Shown: piece by piece, positions 27,798-36,908 of the stretch
How the letters are laid out: each line of letters begins with the position of its first letter
Position numbering within the stretch: the stretch's first letter is position 1
Source: Caldithrix sp.
GTDB taxonomy: Bacteria; KSB1; UBA2214; DYKH01
Length of the DNA: 64,000 nt
Direction of reading: 5' to 3'
Assembly: GCA_020722685.1 (NCBI GenBank)
Contig: DYKH01000012.1
Location: 4,299 to 68,298 of the forward strand
Made by a program: the position numbers and the translations under genes
Notes under the pieces: generated by a model
Told to the model about the DNA's origin: nothing
What the model saw: only the letters and a program-made list of their open reading frames with translations
Databases searched by the model: none

Positions 27798-28342
27798 CGA
27801 AATCATCTCCTATACAAAGTTCAAGCAGCGTATTCGCGAATTGTCCTGATGAGGCCGCAGGCGACTTCCCGCGGCCGTAAGAAAAAAAGTCCGATCGATT
27901 GCTCCTTAGCAGCTCAGCTCATCGCCCTACGAGAGTCGAAGGCTTGTACGCAATTTTTATGGAAATTGTTCATCGCGGTTGTTATGTCGCCCGGCTACCC
28001 AATAACATCCGGCATTTCGTTGAATCATCCAAGTTTTTAAGTGCCCCGCTGAAGTTGTAATGGCACCTCAATTGACGGAACCGTCTGTGGGGCACTGACT
28101 TTATAATGCCCGACAGGAATCTGACCCTGATATAGATCAAGACCGTTTCGGCGTTCGTCTCGTGCCTGCTGATGTCCAGCAGGAATTATCAAAAAAAGCA
28201 TAGGAAATTAGTAAACATCTTTTATATTTTTAAGTGACTGCGATCGATAGGACTGTACGAAAAAATGCAACTCATAAGGTAATATTTCCGCTCTATACAT
28301 ATAATCTAACCGAGAGGCGAGAACATTGAAGAAGGAGCTTAC
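27798..28342. other. Divergent intergenic region, TMEM14 gene and acyl-CoA ligase
   Basis: 545 bases with no convincing gene. It contains an inverted repeat AGTGCCCC (28040-28047) with GGGGCACT (28089-28096) that encloses a smaller hairpin GACGG/CCGTC (28074-28085). Perfect TATAAT boxes occur at 28102-28107 and 28300-28305, neither with a good -35 box. A 63-codon plus frame at 27849 is not supported. Confidence 0.45.
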
Positions 28343-30037
28343 ATGATTGTCGAATTGGAAAAGTTGACTATTCCCGCTCTCATGGAGCGAAGCTTTCGTT
28401 TGCATGGCAATCTGTTATCAATCGGATCCGTAGGCGACGTGCCCATTACCTATCAGCAATTACAGTCCAAAGTCCGCGACGTTGTGGCCAGGCTGCAGGC
28501 CAGAAGTATCAAGAAAGGCGACAAGGTCGCCATCCTTGGGGAAAATTGTCCCAACTGGGTGATTTCTTATCTGGCGATCAGCTACCTGGGTGCAGTCGCG
28601 GTTCCCATTATGCCGGGCTTTACTGACACGGATACGCGCCACATTATTCGCCATTCCGAATCGGTCGCCGCCGTGGTGGCGCAGAAGCTCCGCAGCAAAA
28701 TCGAGGGTCTGGAAAACTCGCCGCTGCACTCGATTTTTGCGATGGAAGACTTTAGCCTCGATGACTCATCACGGCTGCATACCTCGATTTTGGAAAAGAC
28801 GATCAAGCTTTTCCGGAAAGAAGAAAAGCAATCCACCAGCGGGAGCGTCCCATCGATCTCCCCTGAGGCCGACGATCTGGCCGCTATCATATACACTTCC
28901 GGCACGACCGGCCTGTCCAAGGGAGTCATGCTCTCGCACGGCAATATCGTTTCCGACGTGGTCAATAGCATCGAGCGTTTTCCCATCGATTCCAAAGATC
29001 GTTTTCTCTCAATTTTGCCCCTTTCACACACCTTTGAAGCCACCGGCGGCATGCTCTGCCCTTTAGCTGTCGGTGTAACCATTTTTTATCTAAAAGGCAT
29101 GCCGACGCCGCAGAAGCTCCTCTCCGCCATGGAAGCCATTCACCCGACCGGGCTTTTGACGGTGCCGCTGGTCATCGACAAAATTTTTCGCAAGCGCATT
29201 CTGCCGCAAATTCAAGGCAAGAAAATCACCAACACCCTCTACAAAGTCGCCTGGTTCCGCCGGCAGCTCCACAAGATTGCCGGCAAAAAGCTCATTCGCT
29301 CCTTTGGCGGCAGGCTGCGTTTTCTCATGTTTGGCGGCGCCAGCCTGAATCAGGACGTGGAGACTTTCCTGCGCGATGCTAAGATCAGCTATTCCACCGG
29401 CTACGGGATGACTGAGACGTCGCCGATCATGACCATCAACCCGTTTGGCAAAGTGAAAATGGGCTCGTGCGGCCAGCCCATTCCCGGCATTGAGCTGAAA
29501 ATCCATGAGCCCGATCAAGAGACGGGAATCGGGGAAATCATCGTGCGCGGCCCCATCGTTATGCAAGGGTATTACAAAAACACCGAGGCCACGAACGCCA
29601 GCTTCTTGGACGGCAAATGGCTAAGGACGGGCGACCTGGGCTATATTGACGAGGAAGGCTATTTGTATATTAAGGGACGGTTGAAAAACGTCATCGTCGG
29701 CCCATCCGGTGAGAACATTTATCCGGAGATTATCGAGCAGCAGCTTTTGCACTCCAACTACCTTCAGGAAGTGATAGTCTACGAAGACAAGGGGAAACTG
29801 GTCGCCAAGGCGTACTTGGATCTGGATGTTCTGGATCAGGAATTCGAGATCAACAAAATGGGTGGGGCCGATGCGGAAAAGCTCATCCGTGATCTGCTGG
29901 AAACGGTGCGGCAAGAGACCAATCAGCGGCTTCCCAGTTTTTCGCACATCCACAGAATCATCAATTATCCCGAGCCCTTTGAAAAAACACCTACCAACAA
30001 AGTCAAGCGCTATCTGTACGTCCCCGATGCTCAATAA
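28343..30037 (+). CDS. Long-chain acyl-CoA synthetase (AMP-binding)
   Basis: The 564-residue protein carries all main motifs of the acyl-adenylate family: IIYTSGTTGLSKGVMLSHGN (about 183-202), LPLSHTFEATGG, YSTGYGMTETSPIM, and KWLRTGDLGYIDEEGY with GRLKNVIVGPSGENIYP. It should activate fatty acids to acyl-CoA, probably at the inner membrane. AAGGAG seven bases upstream fixes the ATG. It is a paralogue of the longer ligase at 2842 and keeps the canonical LPLSHTFE motif. It stands alone, ending at a bidirectional terminator. Confidence 0.93.
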   Translation: MIVELEKLTIPALMERSFRLHGNLLSIGSVGDVPITYQQLQSKVRDVVARLQARSIKKGDKVAILGENCPNWVISYLAISYLGAVAVPIMPGFTDTDTRHIIRHSESVAAVVAQKLRSKIEGLENSPLHSIFAMEDFSLDDSSRLHTSILEKTIKLFRKEEKQSTSGSVPSISPEADDLAAIIYTSGTTGLSKGVMLSHGNIVSDVVNSIERFPIDSKDRFLSILPLSHTFEATGGMLCPLAVGVTIFYLKGMPTPQKLLSAMEAIHPTGLLTVPLVIDKIFRKRILPQIQGKKITNTLYKVAWFRRQLHKIAGKKLIRSFGGRLRFLMFGGASLNQDVETFLRDAKISYSTGYGMTETSPIMTINPFGKVKMGSCGQPIPGIELKIHEPDQETGIGEIIVRGPIVMQGYYKNTEATNASFLDGKWLRTGDLGYIDEEGYLYIKGRLKNVIVGPSGENIYPEIIEQQLLHSNYLQEVIVYEDKGKLVAKAYLDLDVLDQEFEINKMGGADAEKLIRDLLETVRQETNQRLPSFSHIHRIINYPEPFEKTPTNKVKRYLYVPDAQ

Positions 30038-30045
30038 TCGGTTGT

Positions 30046-30077
30046 CGAATCCCGGCTTTCCTAACCCCCGGGATTCG
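30046..30077. terminator. Bidirectional terminator between convergent genes
   Basis: A perfect 10-bp stem, CGAATCCCGG with CCGGGATTCG, and a 12-base loop fill the 42-base gap between the plus-strand ligase and the minus-strand VWA locus. Confidence 0.8.
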
Positions 30078-30079
30078 TC

Positions 30080-30685
30080 TTATATTCTTCCACCTCTCCT
30101 AAACGAAAGCATCACGTTGCCTGAATCCAATCGTCCGGACTGGCAAATAAAGGTGAGGATGATTTTGTACCTTGTATCGAAGTCTTTTAGCGATGCGAGG
30201 CGCATGGGAACGAAGACCTTGACGTTCAACTCCACAGGGAAATAGCTCCAAAATGGAATTTCCATGCCGCAGCCTCTATCCTGATTGCTGACGCGAAGCT
30301 CAAGGGTGACGGTTTTGCCTTTGAATCGCTCGGGATATTTGGCGAATTCTTCGATTTTCGTCAAGCCGGAACCGCTTTTTGCTTTCTTTGTATAGAAAAT
30401 AATCGCGCCAATGCCCAAGGCTGACAAGACAGCCCAAAGCCACCACCATGATCTTTCTTGGGTAAAGTCGAAAGTAAGGGTGGTGCAGCTTTGTGGCGGC
30501 AGGATTTGCTTGGCAATGCTCAAACTTTTGCTTTTATCGCCCAGCCGGATGGTGCAAGTGAAGTCATAGGTTCCTTGACGCAACAGGATTGTTTCAAAAT
30601 CTGTGCTGAACTCGCGGTCCGGCACAACATGTCGTTTGTCGAGGTCTGTGAACGACAGCCATGTCTGTCGCGAAGCTTTTTCCGG
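30080..30685 (-). pseudogene. C-terminal part of the VWA gene, after an in-frame TGA
   Basis: This frame is the direct continuation of the VWA gene at 30686-31687: the TGA at 30686-30688 is followed in the same frame by PEKASRQTWLSFTDLDKRHV and then about 180 more open codons. The segment has a beta-rich stretch, one strong membrane helix (SWWWLWAVLSALGIGAIIFY) and a soluble C-terminal domain. A separate start at GTG 30625 is possible but has no ribosome binding site. I read it as the lost C-terminal half of one protein. Readthrough, or a base error in the assembly, would restore a 535-residue product. Confidence 0.6.
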
Positions 30686-31687
30686 TCAGACGATTTTCGC
30701 CTTGATGACGGCAAACTGGTCCAGTTGGATGATCGTTTGTTGGCCGCTGACGATGCGCACGCTATCGATGGTCACTCTCTCTGGGCAATACGGATCATAG
30801 TCGTCATTCACGCGCATGGAAAAGTTGCGGATTTCATACCGGCCCGGAGGTAGAGCGACGGCCAATGCAGTGGTGGCGTTCTTATAAAGGTACTGATTGT
30901 CTGCATTGAACAGTCTGCCGTAGATGTACCCGGTGTCGCCGCGAATGCCGGCAAAAGCCAGACGAACGTAGCCTGGTTTGACGCTTAGCTCCAGGGCCTC
31001 GTGCAACACTCTCTTGAGCTGCTGGGGATTCTGTGCGGAAAAATAACTACCGCCGGTGTTTTGCGGAATGCACATGAGAATTTCTCTATCGGCGTCGCCA
31101 ACGTCAAATCCAACGACGTGGATGACCACAGACAGGTTCGATTTGCGCAGGCTGTCCGCAACGGCGCACGGATCGCCGCCGCAGGTTTCGATGCCGTCGG
31201 TTACACAGATGATCACGTTGCGTCCTTTCACGCCAAAATCATTTCGAGCTTGCTCGAGTGAATAAGCCAACGGCGTGTAGCCGCGCGGGCGCAAGGGCTG
31301 CAGCGCCTGGGAGAAGGCGCCGCCATCCACAAAGTCGAGAGGAATCTCTAACCGTGAGTCCAAGCAATTGTGGTCCTCTCTTGGCGACATGTGCCCGTAA
31401 ACCCGTAAGCCGAGGCGCACCCCGGGCGGGAGCGCATACAGAATGCTTTCAATGGCCTCCTTGGCGATGTCGATTTTACGCCTGCCTTCGATCATCTCCG
31501 CCATGCTGCCGGAGGCGTCCAAAAGGATCATCACGTTTGTTGTGTCGGCGCAAGAGTCGGACGGGATTTGCCAAAGGACGGACAGGAGTAGCCAAGCCAG
31601 GGGAAAGCTGAGCCTGTGCGCCGAAAGAATTGAGGCGCCGGGGTTCTCGCATTTTGGGGAAAACAAATTCTTGCTAAGAAATCTCAT
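30686..31687 (-). CDS. VWA-domain protein, secreted or membrane-bound, interrupted
   Basis: From ATG 31687, with GAGAGGA upstream, the product has an N-terminal hydrophobic segment and a von Willebrand A domain (about residues 50-235). The metal-ion site is complete: MILLDASGSM, the Thr in RPRGYTPLAY and Asp in VTDGIETCGGD. A beta-sandwich-like region follows. VWA domains bind proteins through a metal ion. The frame stops at TGA 30686-30688, in the middle of a beta-rich region, and then stays open to 30080. The stop removes a membrane helix and a C-terminal domain. Confidence 0.8.
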   Translation of the reverse strand: MRFLSKNLFSPKCENPGASILSAHRLSFPLAWLLLSVLWQIPSDSCADTTNVMILLDASGSMAEMIEGRRKIDIAKEAIESILYALPPGVRLGLRVYGHMSPREDHNCLDSRLEIPLDFVDGGAFSQALQPLRPRGYTPLAYSLEQARNDFGVKGRNVIICVTDGIETCGGDPCAVADSLRKSNLSVVIHVVGFDVGDADREILMCIPQNTGGSYFSAQNPQQLKRVLHEALELSVKPGYVRLAFAGIRGDTGYIYGRLFNADNQYLYKNATTALAVALPPGRYEIRNFSMRVNDDYDPYCPERVTIDSVRIVSGQQTIIQLDQFAVIKAKIV

Positions 31688-31776
31688 AGTCTTTTTCCTC
31701 TCCACCAGCCCTTTCGTGCATCGCACTCCTTTTCTACCCTTCCCATATCAATATCGTCATGTCAACCGATATTCTT

Positions 31777-33000
31777 TCATTTTTTTCTGCCATAATCCGG
31801 AATTTTCAGAAGAGTGCCGCCTTCCAAAGCCGAACGGTGGGCGTAGAAGCCGGGAATGGTATAAGCCAGCGCCTCATAAACGTCTACCTCGGCTTGGCGC
31901 CTCTCCAATACCGCCATGACGAACTCGTGGGTGATGAAGGCGTGCGACCCGCCGTGTCCAGTATCATGCCGCAGAGGCTCCGGCAACCGCTCGTAATGAT
32001 TCGGCTGCTCGTAGGGCTGCATCTTGATTTTGGCCTCTGCATATTGGTTCTTAATCTCTGTGCCCAATTCGCGTTTCGCAGTAATCCCGGGTGTGCCGTC
32101 CGGGCGGGGCATATAGTAGGACATTTCCGTCCCCAAGAACTGGCCGCGCTCGCAGCCGGCAGTCGCTACCTTCCAATTCACCGAAACCTGTGCGGAGTGA
32201 CCGCCCGAGGTCTTGAACATCGCGGTCTCGCTCCAAAAGGGATTTCCATACAGGTTCGTGCGCAGGACTTCGTGATCATCGCCCCAGCCGCTGGCGACAA
32301 CCTCGGTGAGTCTTTCCCCAGTCACGGGGATGATCATGCCGGTGCAATGGGTGGGATAATGCATGGGTGGGAATCCGTGCCGCCAAGTGGGCATGCCGTT
32401 TTCGTCGAACATGAGTGAGATCAATCCATCATGATGATACTCTGCTTGGGAGAAAAAAATCTCCCCAAACTGTTTTTCCTTCGCCCACTGACGACAGGAG
32501 ATGATCTCGCGGCGATAGTAACTGGTTTCTGCCATCATGTAGATCATGCCGGTTCTTTTCGCACAATCTAAAAGCTCTACGCATTCCTCCTCATTGCACC
32601 CGGCGGGCACGGCACTGATGACATGCTTTCCAGCTTTCATCGCTTCCACACTCATGTATACATGTAAGGGCGCGGGCGTAAAGACGCCGACGGCATCGAC
32701 GTTCTTGTCCTTGATCAGGTCGTTAAAGCTCTTGTAGGCGATATCACACTGGTAGGTCTGCATCAGTTTCTCCAGACGGTCCTGGCGCAAATCGCAAACC
32801 GCGGTAACCTTACAGTGCGGATGCTCATGCCATTGAAAGCTGGCGCCGAATCGACCGCCGACGATGCCGATGCGAACCAGTCGCTGGGATTTTGGGTAGA
32901 CCTCTTTCTCCTGTCCAAGAAGGCGAGGCGTTGCGCCAAGGGCGACAGCGCCGGTGATGAGATTCGACATAAAGCGTCGACGAGTAGGGTGATTGTTCAT
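31777..33000 (-). CDS. Tat-exported Gfo/Idh/MocA-family oxidoreductase
   Basis: The family reduces or oxidises sugars and cyclitols with NAD(P). The 407-residue product starts at ATG 33000, with GGAGG seven bases upstream, and has a twin-arginine signal (PTRRRFMSNLITGAVALGA). A Rossmann fold begins RIGIVGGRFGASF. The usual EKP catalytic motif is replaced: GKHVISAVPAGCNEEECVEL has no lysine at that place. A branch with SAVPA and MAETSYYRRE is known to me from other genomes, so the change seems inherited rather than a fault. Classical dehydrogenase chemistry is doubtful. It follows a DUF5696-like gene by 70 bases and probably acts with it on a glycan outside the cytoplasm. Confidence 0.85.
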   Translation of the reverse strand: MNNHPTRRRFMSNLITGAVALGATPRLLGQEKEVYPKSQRLVRIGIVGGRFGASFQWHEHPHCKVTAVCDLRQDRLEKLMQTYQCDIAYKSFNDLIKDKNVDAVGVFTPAPLHVYMSVEAMKAGKHVISAVPAGCNEEECVELLDCAKRTGMIYMMAETSYYRREIISCRQWAKEKQFGEIFFSQAEYHHDGLISLMFDENGMPTWRHGFPPMHYPTHCTGMIIPVTGERLTEVVASGWGDDHEVLRTNLYGNPFWSETAMFKTSGGHSAQVSVNWKVATAGCERGQFLGTEMSYYMPRPDGTPGITAKRELGTEIKNQYAEAKIKMQPYEQPNHYERLPEPLRHDTGHGGSHAFITHEFVMAVLERRQAEVDVYEALAYTIPGFYAHRSALEGGTLLKIPDYGRKK

Positions 33001-33033
33001 CGTTTGCCTCCGAAAATATCTGTGAAGTAACTC

Positions 33034-33056
33034 TGACAGGGTTTGGAACCCTGTCA
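33034..33056. repeat. Short hairpin repeat TGACAGGGTT/AACCCTGTCA
   Basis: A perfect 10-bp stem with a 3-base loop lies between the DUF5696-like gene and the oxidoreductase gene. The unit TTGACAGGGTT is a frequent small dispersed hairpin in environmental genomes. It could also slow transcription between the two genes. Confidence 0.6.
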
Positions 33057-33069
33057 AGGTTGAGAGCCA

Positions 33070-35043
33070 CTATAACGGTGGATCGATTCTGGCGGCCCCG
33101 GCTTCCAGGTCGATAGTCACGGTGGTGCCGTCCGCAAAAGTGGTGCGTTGCCGGCGATAGTTGGCATCGAGGAATTCATGCTTGACCATCTCCAACAAGC
33201 CGACGCGCTCGTGCAAAGCGCACATGGTGCGTACCTGCTCCAATTCCGCACGGTTGGGATCGAGTGACATATAGGGCATGCCGGCATTGGCTAAGCCATG
33301 CAAATAGCCCAAATCATTTTCCGGGATGCCCCATTCGCCCTTGCCGCGCGACCAAGGCAGAATAATGGCGTCGTGATAAACCAAACTGAAAAGCGGAACG
33401 GGAATGCCCATAGCAGGGCCTTTGCCGGGATTGGGATCCAACGCATACGGCCCATGGTGCACCAAATCCAGATAGGGAACGGCCCAGTCCGCCGGCTCCT
33501 CGGAGCTGACGACGCCGCCATAAGCCCGCACGATATTGAAGCAATGCGCGCGATATTCAAGACAGGCTTGTCGCGTGACCGGGTGTTCGGGATTGTAGCA
33601 TTCATCCGGAGGGACCACTGCAAAGACGTCCAAGTAGGCGCCGCGCAGCTTGACGTCGTGCGCCAGAATCTCATGGTGGTTTCGGGCCACATAACCCGGA
33701 GCGAGCCGGGAGCACAAAATGGATTGCTCTCCGCCATACCAGGTGTGGCCGAAAGGTCTGTCCCCGTCCGCTTCGATGATAGTATGGCGAGGATCATAAG
33801 AGGCCGCATCGTGGTAATAATCGCGATATTGATCGTGCACCGCAAAGACGTAGCCGAGACTGTCGCATACCTCGGCAAAATGCTGCATTCCTTGCCAGCC
33901 GCCGGCTTCGGGACAAGGCGGCAAAATGTCCGGGTGGAGATTGTCATAGCCGCGATAGCCCCAGCCATCCAAATGCACATACGCACGCTGGATACCTTTT
34001 TCCGCCACCACTCTGAGCTGTGCGGCTCTGTCCGCAAAACTGACGATCTGATGGTTTTTGGCGGGATCGCTCTTGTCATAATAGCTGGAGGCCGGCTGGA
34101 TGTGGTAGAGAATGCTGGTGTGAATGACCGGCGAGCCGATGAGCTTGCCGACCAACGGATTGCGGGCGATCTTCTCCTTCAGGCTGACCAGATGCCCGGT
34201 TTCGATGACGTAGCGGCGATAGCGCTTGGCCAAGTCAACATAGTTGCCGTGATCGAAGAAACAAATCCGTGCCCGCCGCGGATAGGCGAGCTTGCCCAAA
34301 GAGTGCATCCATCTCAATTCCATGCGCGTCGGCCCGCCGGCCGGATGGGAAAACTCGCAACCGCCATCGTAGGGTGTTTCCAGAAGAACAAGCATGGCTG
34401 CTTCTCCCTGTTGATGTCCCCACCAGGGCATGTACAATCCGCGCCCATACGTTTCGCTGTTGTAGAGCCAGACCTTGCGCGGCCAGTCCTTCGGCAGCAG
34501 CATGCCTTGCATGAAAGGCACGATGGTATGATCAAATGATTCCGGCTCCAGTCCTTTTGGCCAGAGACATTCCTTAATCAGAGTGCTGCCTTCTTTGGCA
34601 ATGACTTCGCAGACAAGGTCTTCCTCTGGTGCGTCAAGGCAAAGGAAAAGCTGCAAGGCCAAATCAAGATTCTTCCCTTGATGCCGGAATTCACTCAGTT
34701 GAATCAGCACGCCGGCCTGATAGCCGGTTTGGTAAGGAGAAATCTCGCGCTTGCCTGCATCGGTCAGCTTGAATGGTACGCCCTTGCCTTGCACGTTCAA
34801 TGTCAAGTCATTTTTCTCTGCTGCCAGAAAACGCCAATGAAAGGAGCCGGAGGCTACCCTTAGCTTGAAATCTGCTTCGCGAAGCATAACCGTGCGATGT
34901 TTGCCGATGATCTGCCAACTACCATCCGTGTGCGTTATCTTTGCAGATGGAATGTATTGCTCTGGCTGAGCGAATCCGCTTATGATTTGAAAACAGAAGA
35001 CGAACAGCGGCAAACCAAAAACTTGCGCGTCGCGTGTGCGCAT
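33070..35043 (-). CDS. Secreted glycoside-hydrolase-like protein (DUF5696-like)
   Basis: The 657-residue protein has a signal peptide (PLFVFCFQIISGFAQ), a beta-rich N-terminal half and a TIM-barrel-like C-terminal half. Strand-end motifs there include YVHLDGWGYRGYDN, YVFAVHDQYRDYYHD, RGAYLDVFAVVPPDECYNP and VVSSEEPADW. These acidic residues at strand ends fit a retaining or inverting glycosidase, and the overall pattern resembles DUF5696 and GH101-like proteins. The substrate is unknown. GAGGAGG seven bases before the ATG fixes the start. It lies 24 bases after the Omp85 gene and is followed by the Tat-exported oxidoreductase. Confidence 0.7.
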   Translation of the reverse strand: MRTRDAQVFGLPLFVFCFQIISGFAQPEQYIPSAKITHTDGSWQIIGKHRTVMLREADFKLRVASGSFHWRFLAAEKNDLTLNVQGKGVPFKLTDAGKREISPYQTGYQAGVLIQLSEFRHQGKNLDLALQLFLCLDAPEEDLVCEVIAKEGSTLIKECLWPKGLEPESFDHTIVPFMQGMLLPKDWPRKVWLYNSETYGRGLYMPWWGHQQGEAAMLVLLETPYDGGCEFSHPAGGPTRMELRWMHSLGKLAYPRRARICFFDHGNYVDLAKRYRRYVIETGHLVSLKEKIARNPLVGKLIGSPVIHTSILYHIQPASSYYDKSDPAKNHQIVSFADRAAQLRVVAEKGIQRAYVHLDGWGYRGYDNLHPDILPPCPEAGGWQGMQHFAEVCDSLGYVFAVHDQYRDYYHDAASYDPRHTIIEADGDRPFGHTWYGGEQSILCSRLAPGYVARNHHEILAHDVKLRGAYLDVFAVVPPDECYNPEHPVTRQACLEYRAHCFNIVRAYGGVVSSEEPADWAVPYLDLVHHGPYALDPNPGKGPAMGIPVPLFSLVYHDAIILPWSRGKGEWGIPENDLGYLHGLANAGMPYMSLDPNRAELEQVRTMCALHERVGLLEMVKHEFLDANYRRQRTTFADGTTVTIDLEAGAARIDPPL

Positions 35044-35067
35044 ATAACGTCCTCCTCGCCAATTAAC

Positions 35068-36852
35068 TCAGAACTCGTTGATCAAGCCAACATGAACTTT
35101 GCCATTGAACAAGCTGTCTCCCTCGCCCAAGCCGTAATCGATGCCCATAATTCCCAGTCCTGTTTCCAAGCGCATGCCGAACCCGTAACCGGTTTTGTAA
35201 GCTTCGCTTTTGCCTGCTCGATCTTCACTGGAAAAGTAGCCGCCATCGCAGAACAGGAATACCCGCGAGCGGCGGCCAAGAATGTAACGGTACTCTAAAT
35301 TCACCCAGGCGACGCTGCTGCCGCGAAATTGATCTTCGCGGTAACCGCGCAAGCTTTTGGCACCGCCCATCCTGAATTGATCGGAAACGGGAATGTACTT
35401 TTCGTTACTTTGAATTTGTCGGCCCTGCAAACCAAAAGCCAACACCTGCTGTTTGAGCAGCGGGGCATAAAACTCCACGATGAGCGAGACCTGCTTGTTA
35501 TCGACGGTCTTTCTCAATTCCAGTTCCTGAATCAAGCTTTGGGGACCCAGATTGCGTTTCTTGCCGGCGCGGACGTCGGTATGATAATAGATACCTCGGC
35601 GAGGATTAATTCGATCATCGCGCGTGTCATAGTCCAGGCCAATTGCGGCGTTGAGGGTGCGGCTTCTGGGAATGCCCAGTAAATAGCTGCCCAATGAATC
35701 CGGAGTGGTTTCTTCGCGCGACAATTGGGCGATGGCGGAAAGATTCTCCGACAAAGGAAGAGTGATATCCAAAGCCAACTCGCGTTGAATGTAAGTCGTA
35801 TCCTGGATGAGCTGCTCAAAGCCAAAGCCGACGTTCACGGGCAGTCCAGCCACCCATGGCTCGCGGTAGTGAAATTTGGCGTCTTGTGACTTGCGATCTC
35901 TTTTCTGCCAATGCGCTAAAAGCGAACGCCCGGTGCCTAGCAAATTGCCCAGGGAAATGTCGATCAAGCCGGTAAAGTAGCCTTTCTCCGAAGTTGTCGC
36001 TGGATTGTATCCCAGCACGCCGTCGAAGCGACTGGAATTGCCTTCCTTCAAGCGAAGAAGCAATCCGCCTTCATTGCCGCTGGCCCAAAAGACTTCCGGC
36101 TCATCCACCTGCTCGAAATAGCCCAGCTTTATGAGGCGCGCCGGGATGCTTGCCACCTTTTCTCGATTGTACAGGTCTCTCGGCCGAATGCGGATTTCTC
36201 GCAGAATGACGTTGCGTTTGGTGAGGACGTTGCCTTCGATTTGGATTTCTTTGAGCAACAATTGCGGTCCCAACAGGGTTTGAAAAGTCAGTCCCAGCGC
36301 TGTGTGTTTGTTATTCGTCGAATCGAGAGTTGCACTTTTCAAATTAAAACGGCTGAATGGATAGCCCTTGTTCTCCCATTGCTTCAGGGCATCATCCAAG
36401 TCCGCTTCGAGCGCCGGTACGTTGACTCTCTGCCCGCTGCGAGTATCAAACCGGCTCTTGGTGGCCGCGGCTTGGGCGCTGTCCACCCCGGTCAAGTTTA
36501 GTTTGCCCAGCCTTACCTCTTCGCCTTCCCGAACGAAAATTTGCACTGTGGCGCTGCTGCTATCCGGGGCAATGCGATAGGTGAGGGAATCGATTCGGGT
36601 GAACGGCATGCCATAGTCTGCGAATCCCTGCAAGAGACGAAGGCTTTGCCGGTGTAGGGCTTCCAGACTGAAAACGTCTCGCTCCTGCAATCCCAGCCAC
36701 TTTTTGACCTCGTCCTTGGGCGCTTTGTCGATGCCAAAGAATTCGATCTTGATAATGGGGATGGCGCGCTTGCCAGCGGCGGTGAGGTTATCCAATGGAA
36801 GCCAGAGCATGGCGAGACAAAAAAGAATATGTTTGATCAATCTACTTTTCAT
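35068..36852 (-). CDS. Omp85-family outer-membrane protein
   Basis: The 594-residue product has a signal peptide (IKHILFCLAMLWLPLDNLTA), about three POTRA-like domains (to about residue 265), and an Omp85 barrel with GGAKSLRGYREDQFRGSS. It ends in phenylalanine (VGLINEF), the usual outer-membrane sorting signal. It is a paralogue of the TamA-like protein at 25507. Fewer POTRA domains than BamA and its place next to a large outer-membrane protein suggest a dedicated assembly or secretion role, but this is inference. I chose ATG 36852 over the in-frame GTG at 36870. Confidence 0.85.
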   Translation of the reverse strand: MKSRLIKHILFCLAMLWLPLDNLTAAGKRAIPIIKIEFFGIDKAPKDEVKKWLGLQERDVFSLEALHRQSLRLLQGFADYGMPFTRIDSLTYRIAPDSSSATVQIFVREGEEVRLGKLNLTGVDSAQAAATKSRFDTRSGQRVNVPALEADLDDALKQWENKGYPFSRFNLKSATLDSTNNKHTALGLTFQTLLGPQLLLKEIQIEGNVLTKRNVILREIRIRPRDLYNREKVASIPARLIKLGYFEQVDEPEVFWASGNEGGLLLRLKEGNSSRFDGVLGYNPATTSEKGYFTGLIDISLGNLLGTGRSLLAHWQKRDRKSQDAKFHYREPWVAGLPVNVGFGFEQLIQDTTYIQRELALDITLPLSENLSAIAQLSREETTPDSLGSYLLGIPRSRTLNAAIGLDYDTRDDRINPRRGIYYHTDVRAGKKRNLGPQSLIQELELRKTVDNKQVSLIVEFYAPLLKQQVLAFGLQGRQIQSNEKYIPVSDQFRMGGAKSLRGYREDQFRGSSVAWVNLEYRYILGRRSRVFLFCDGGYFSSEDRAGKSEAYKTGYGFGMRLETGLGIMGIDYGLGEGDSLFNGKVHVGLINEF

Positions 36853-36868
36853 CGGTTTGACTCTCACC

Positions 36869-36900
36869 ACCTGCGGGAGGTTAACAAACTTCCGCGGGTT
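36869..36900. repeat. Palindromic repeat related to the 57-kb element
   Basis: ACCTGCGGGAGGTT and AACTTCCGCGGGTT form an imperfect hairpin between the SprA-like gene and the Omp85 gene. The arms resemble CCTGCGGAGGTT at 56924. Confidence 0.5.
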
Positions 36901-36908
36901 CTAATCCT

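Noticed and set aside
30653..30688. Selenocysteine at the in-frame TGA
   Set aside because: The downstream hairpin lacks the early loop G of bacterial SECIS elements, and the VWA family has no Cys at this place that I know of.
33298..34539. 413-codon plus-strand frame opposite the DUF5696-like gene
   Set aside because: Antisense shadow caused by high-G/C codons; no domain or start signal.
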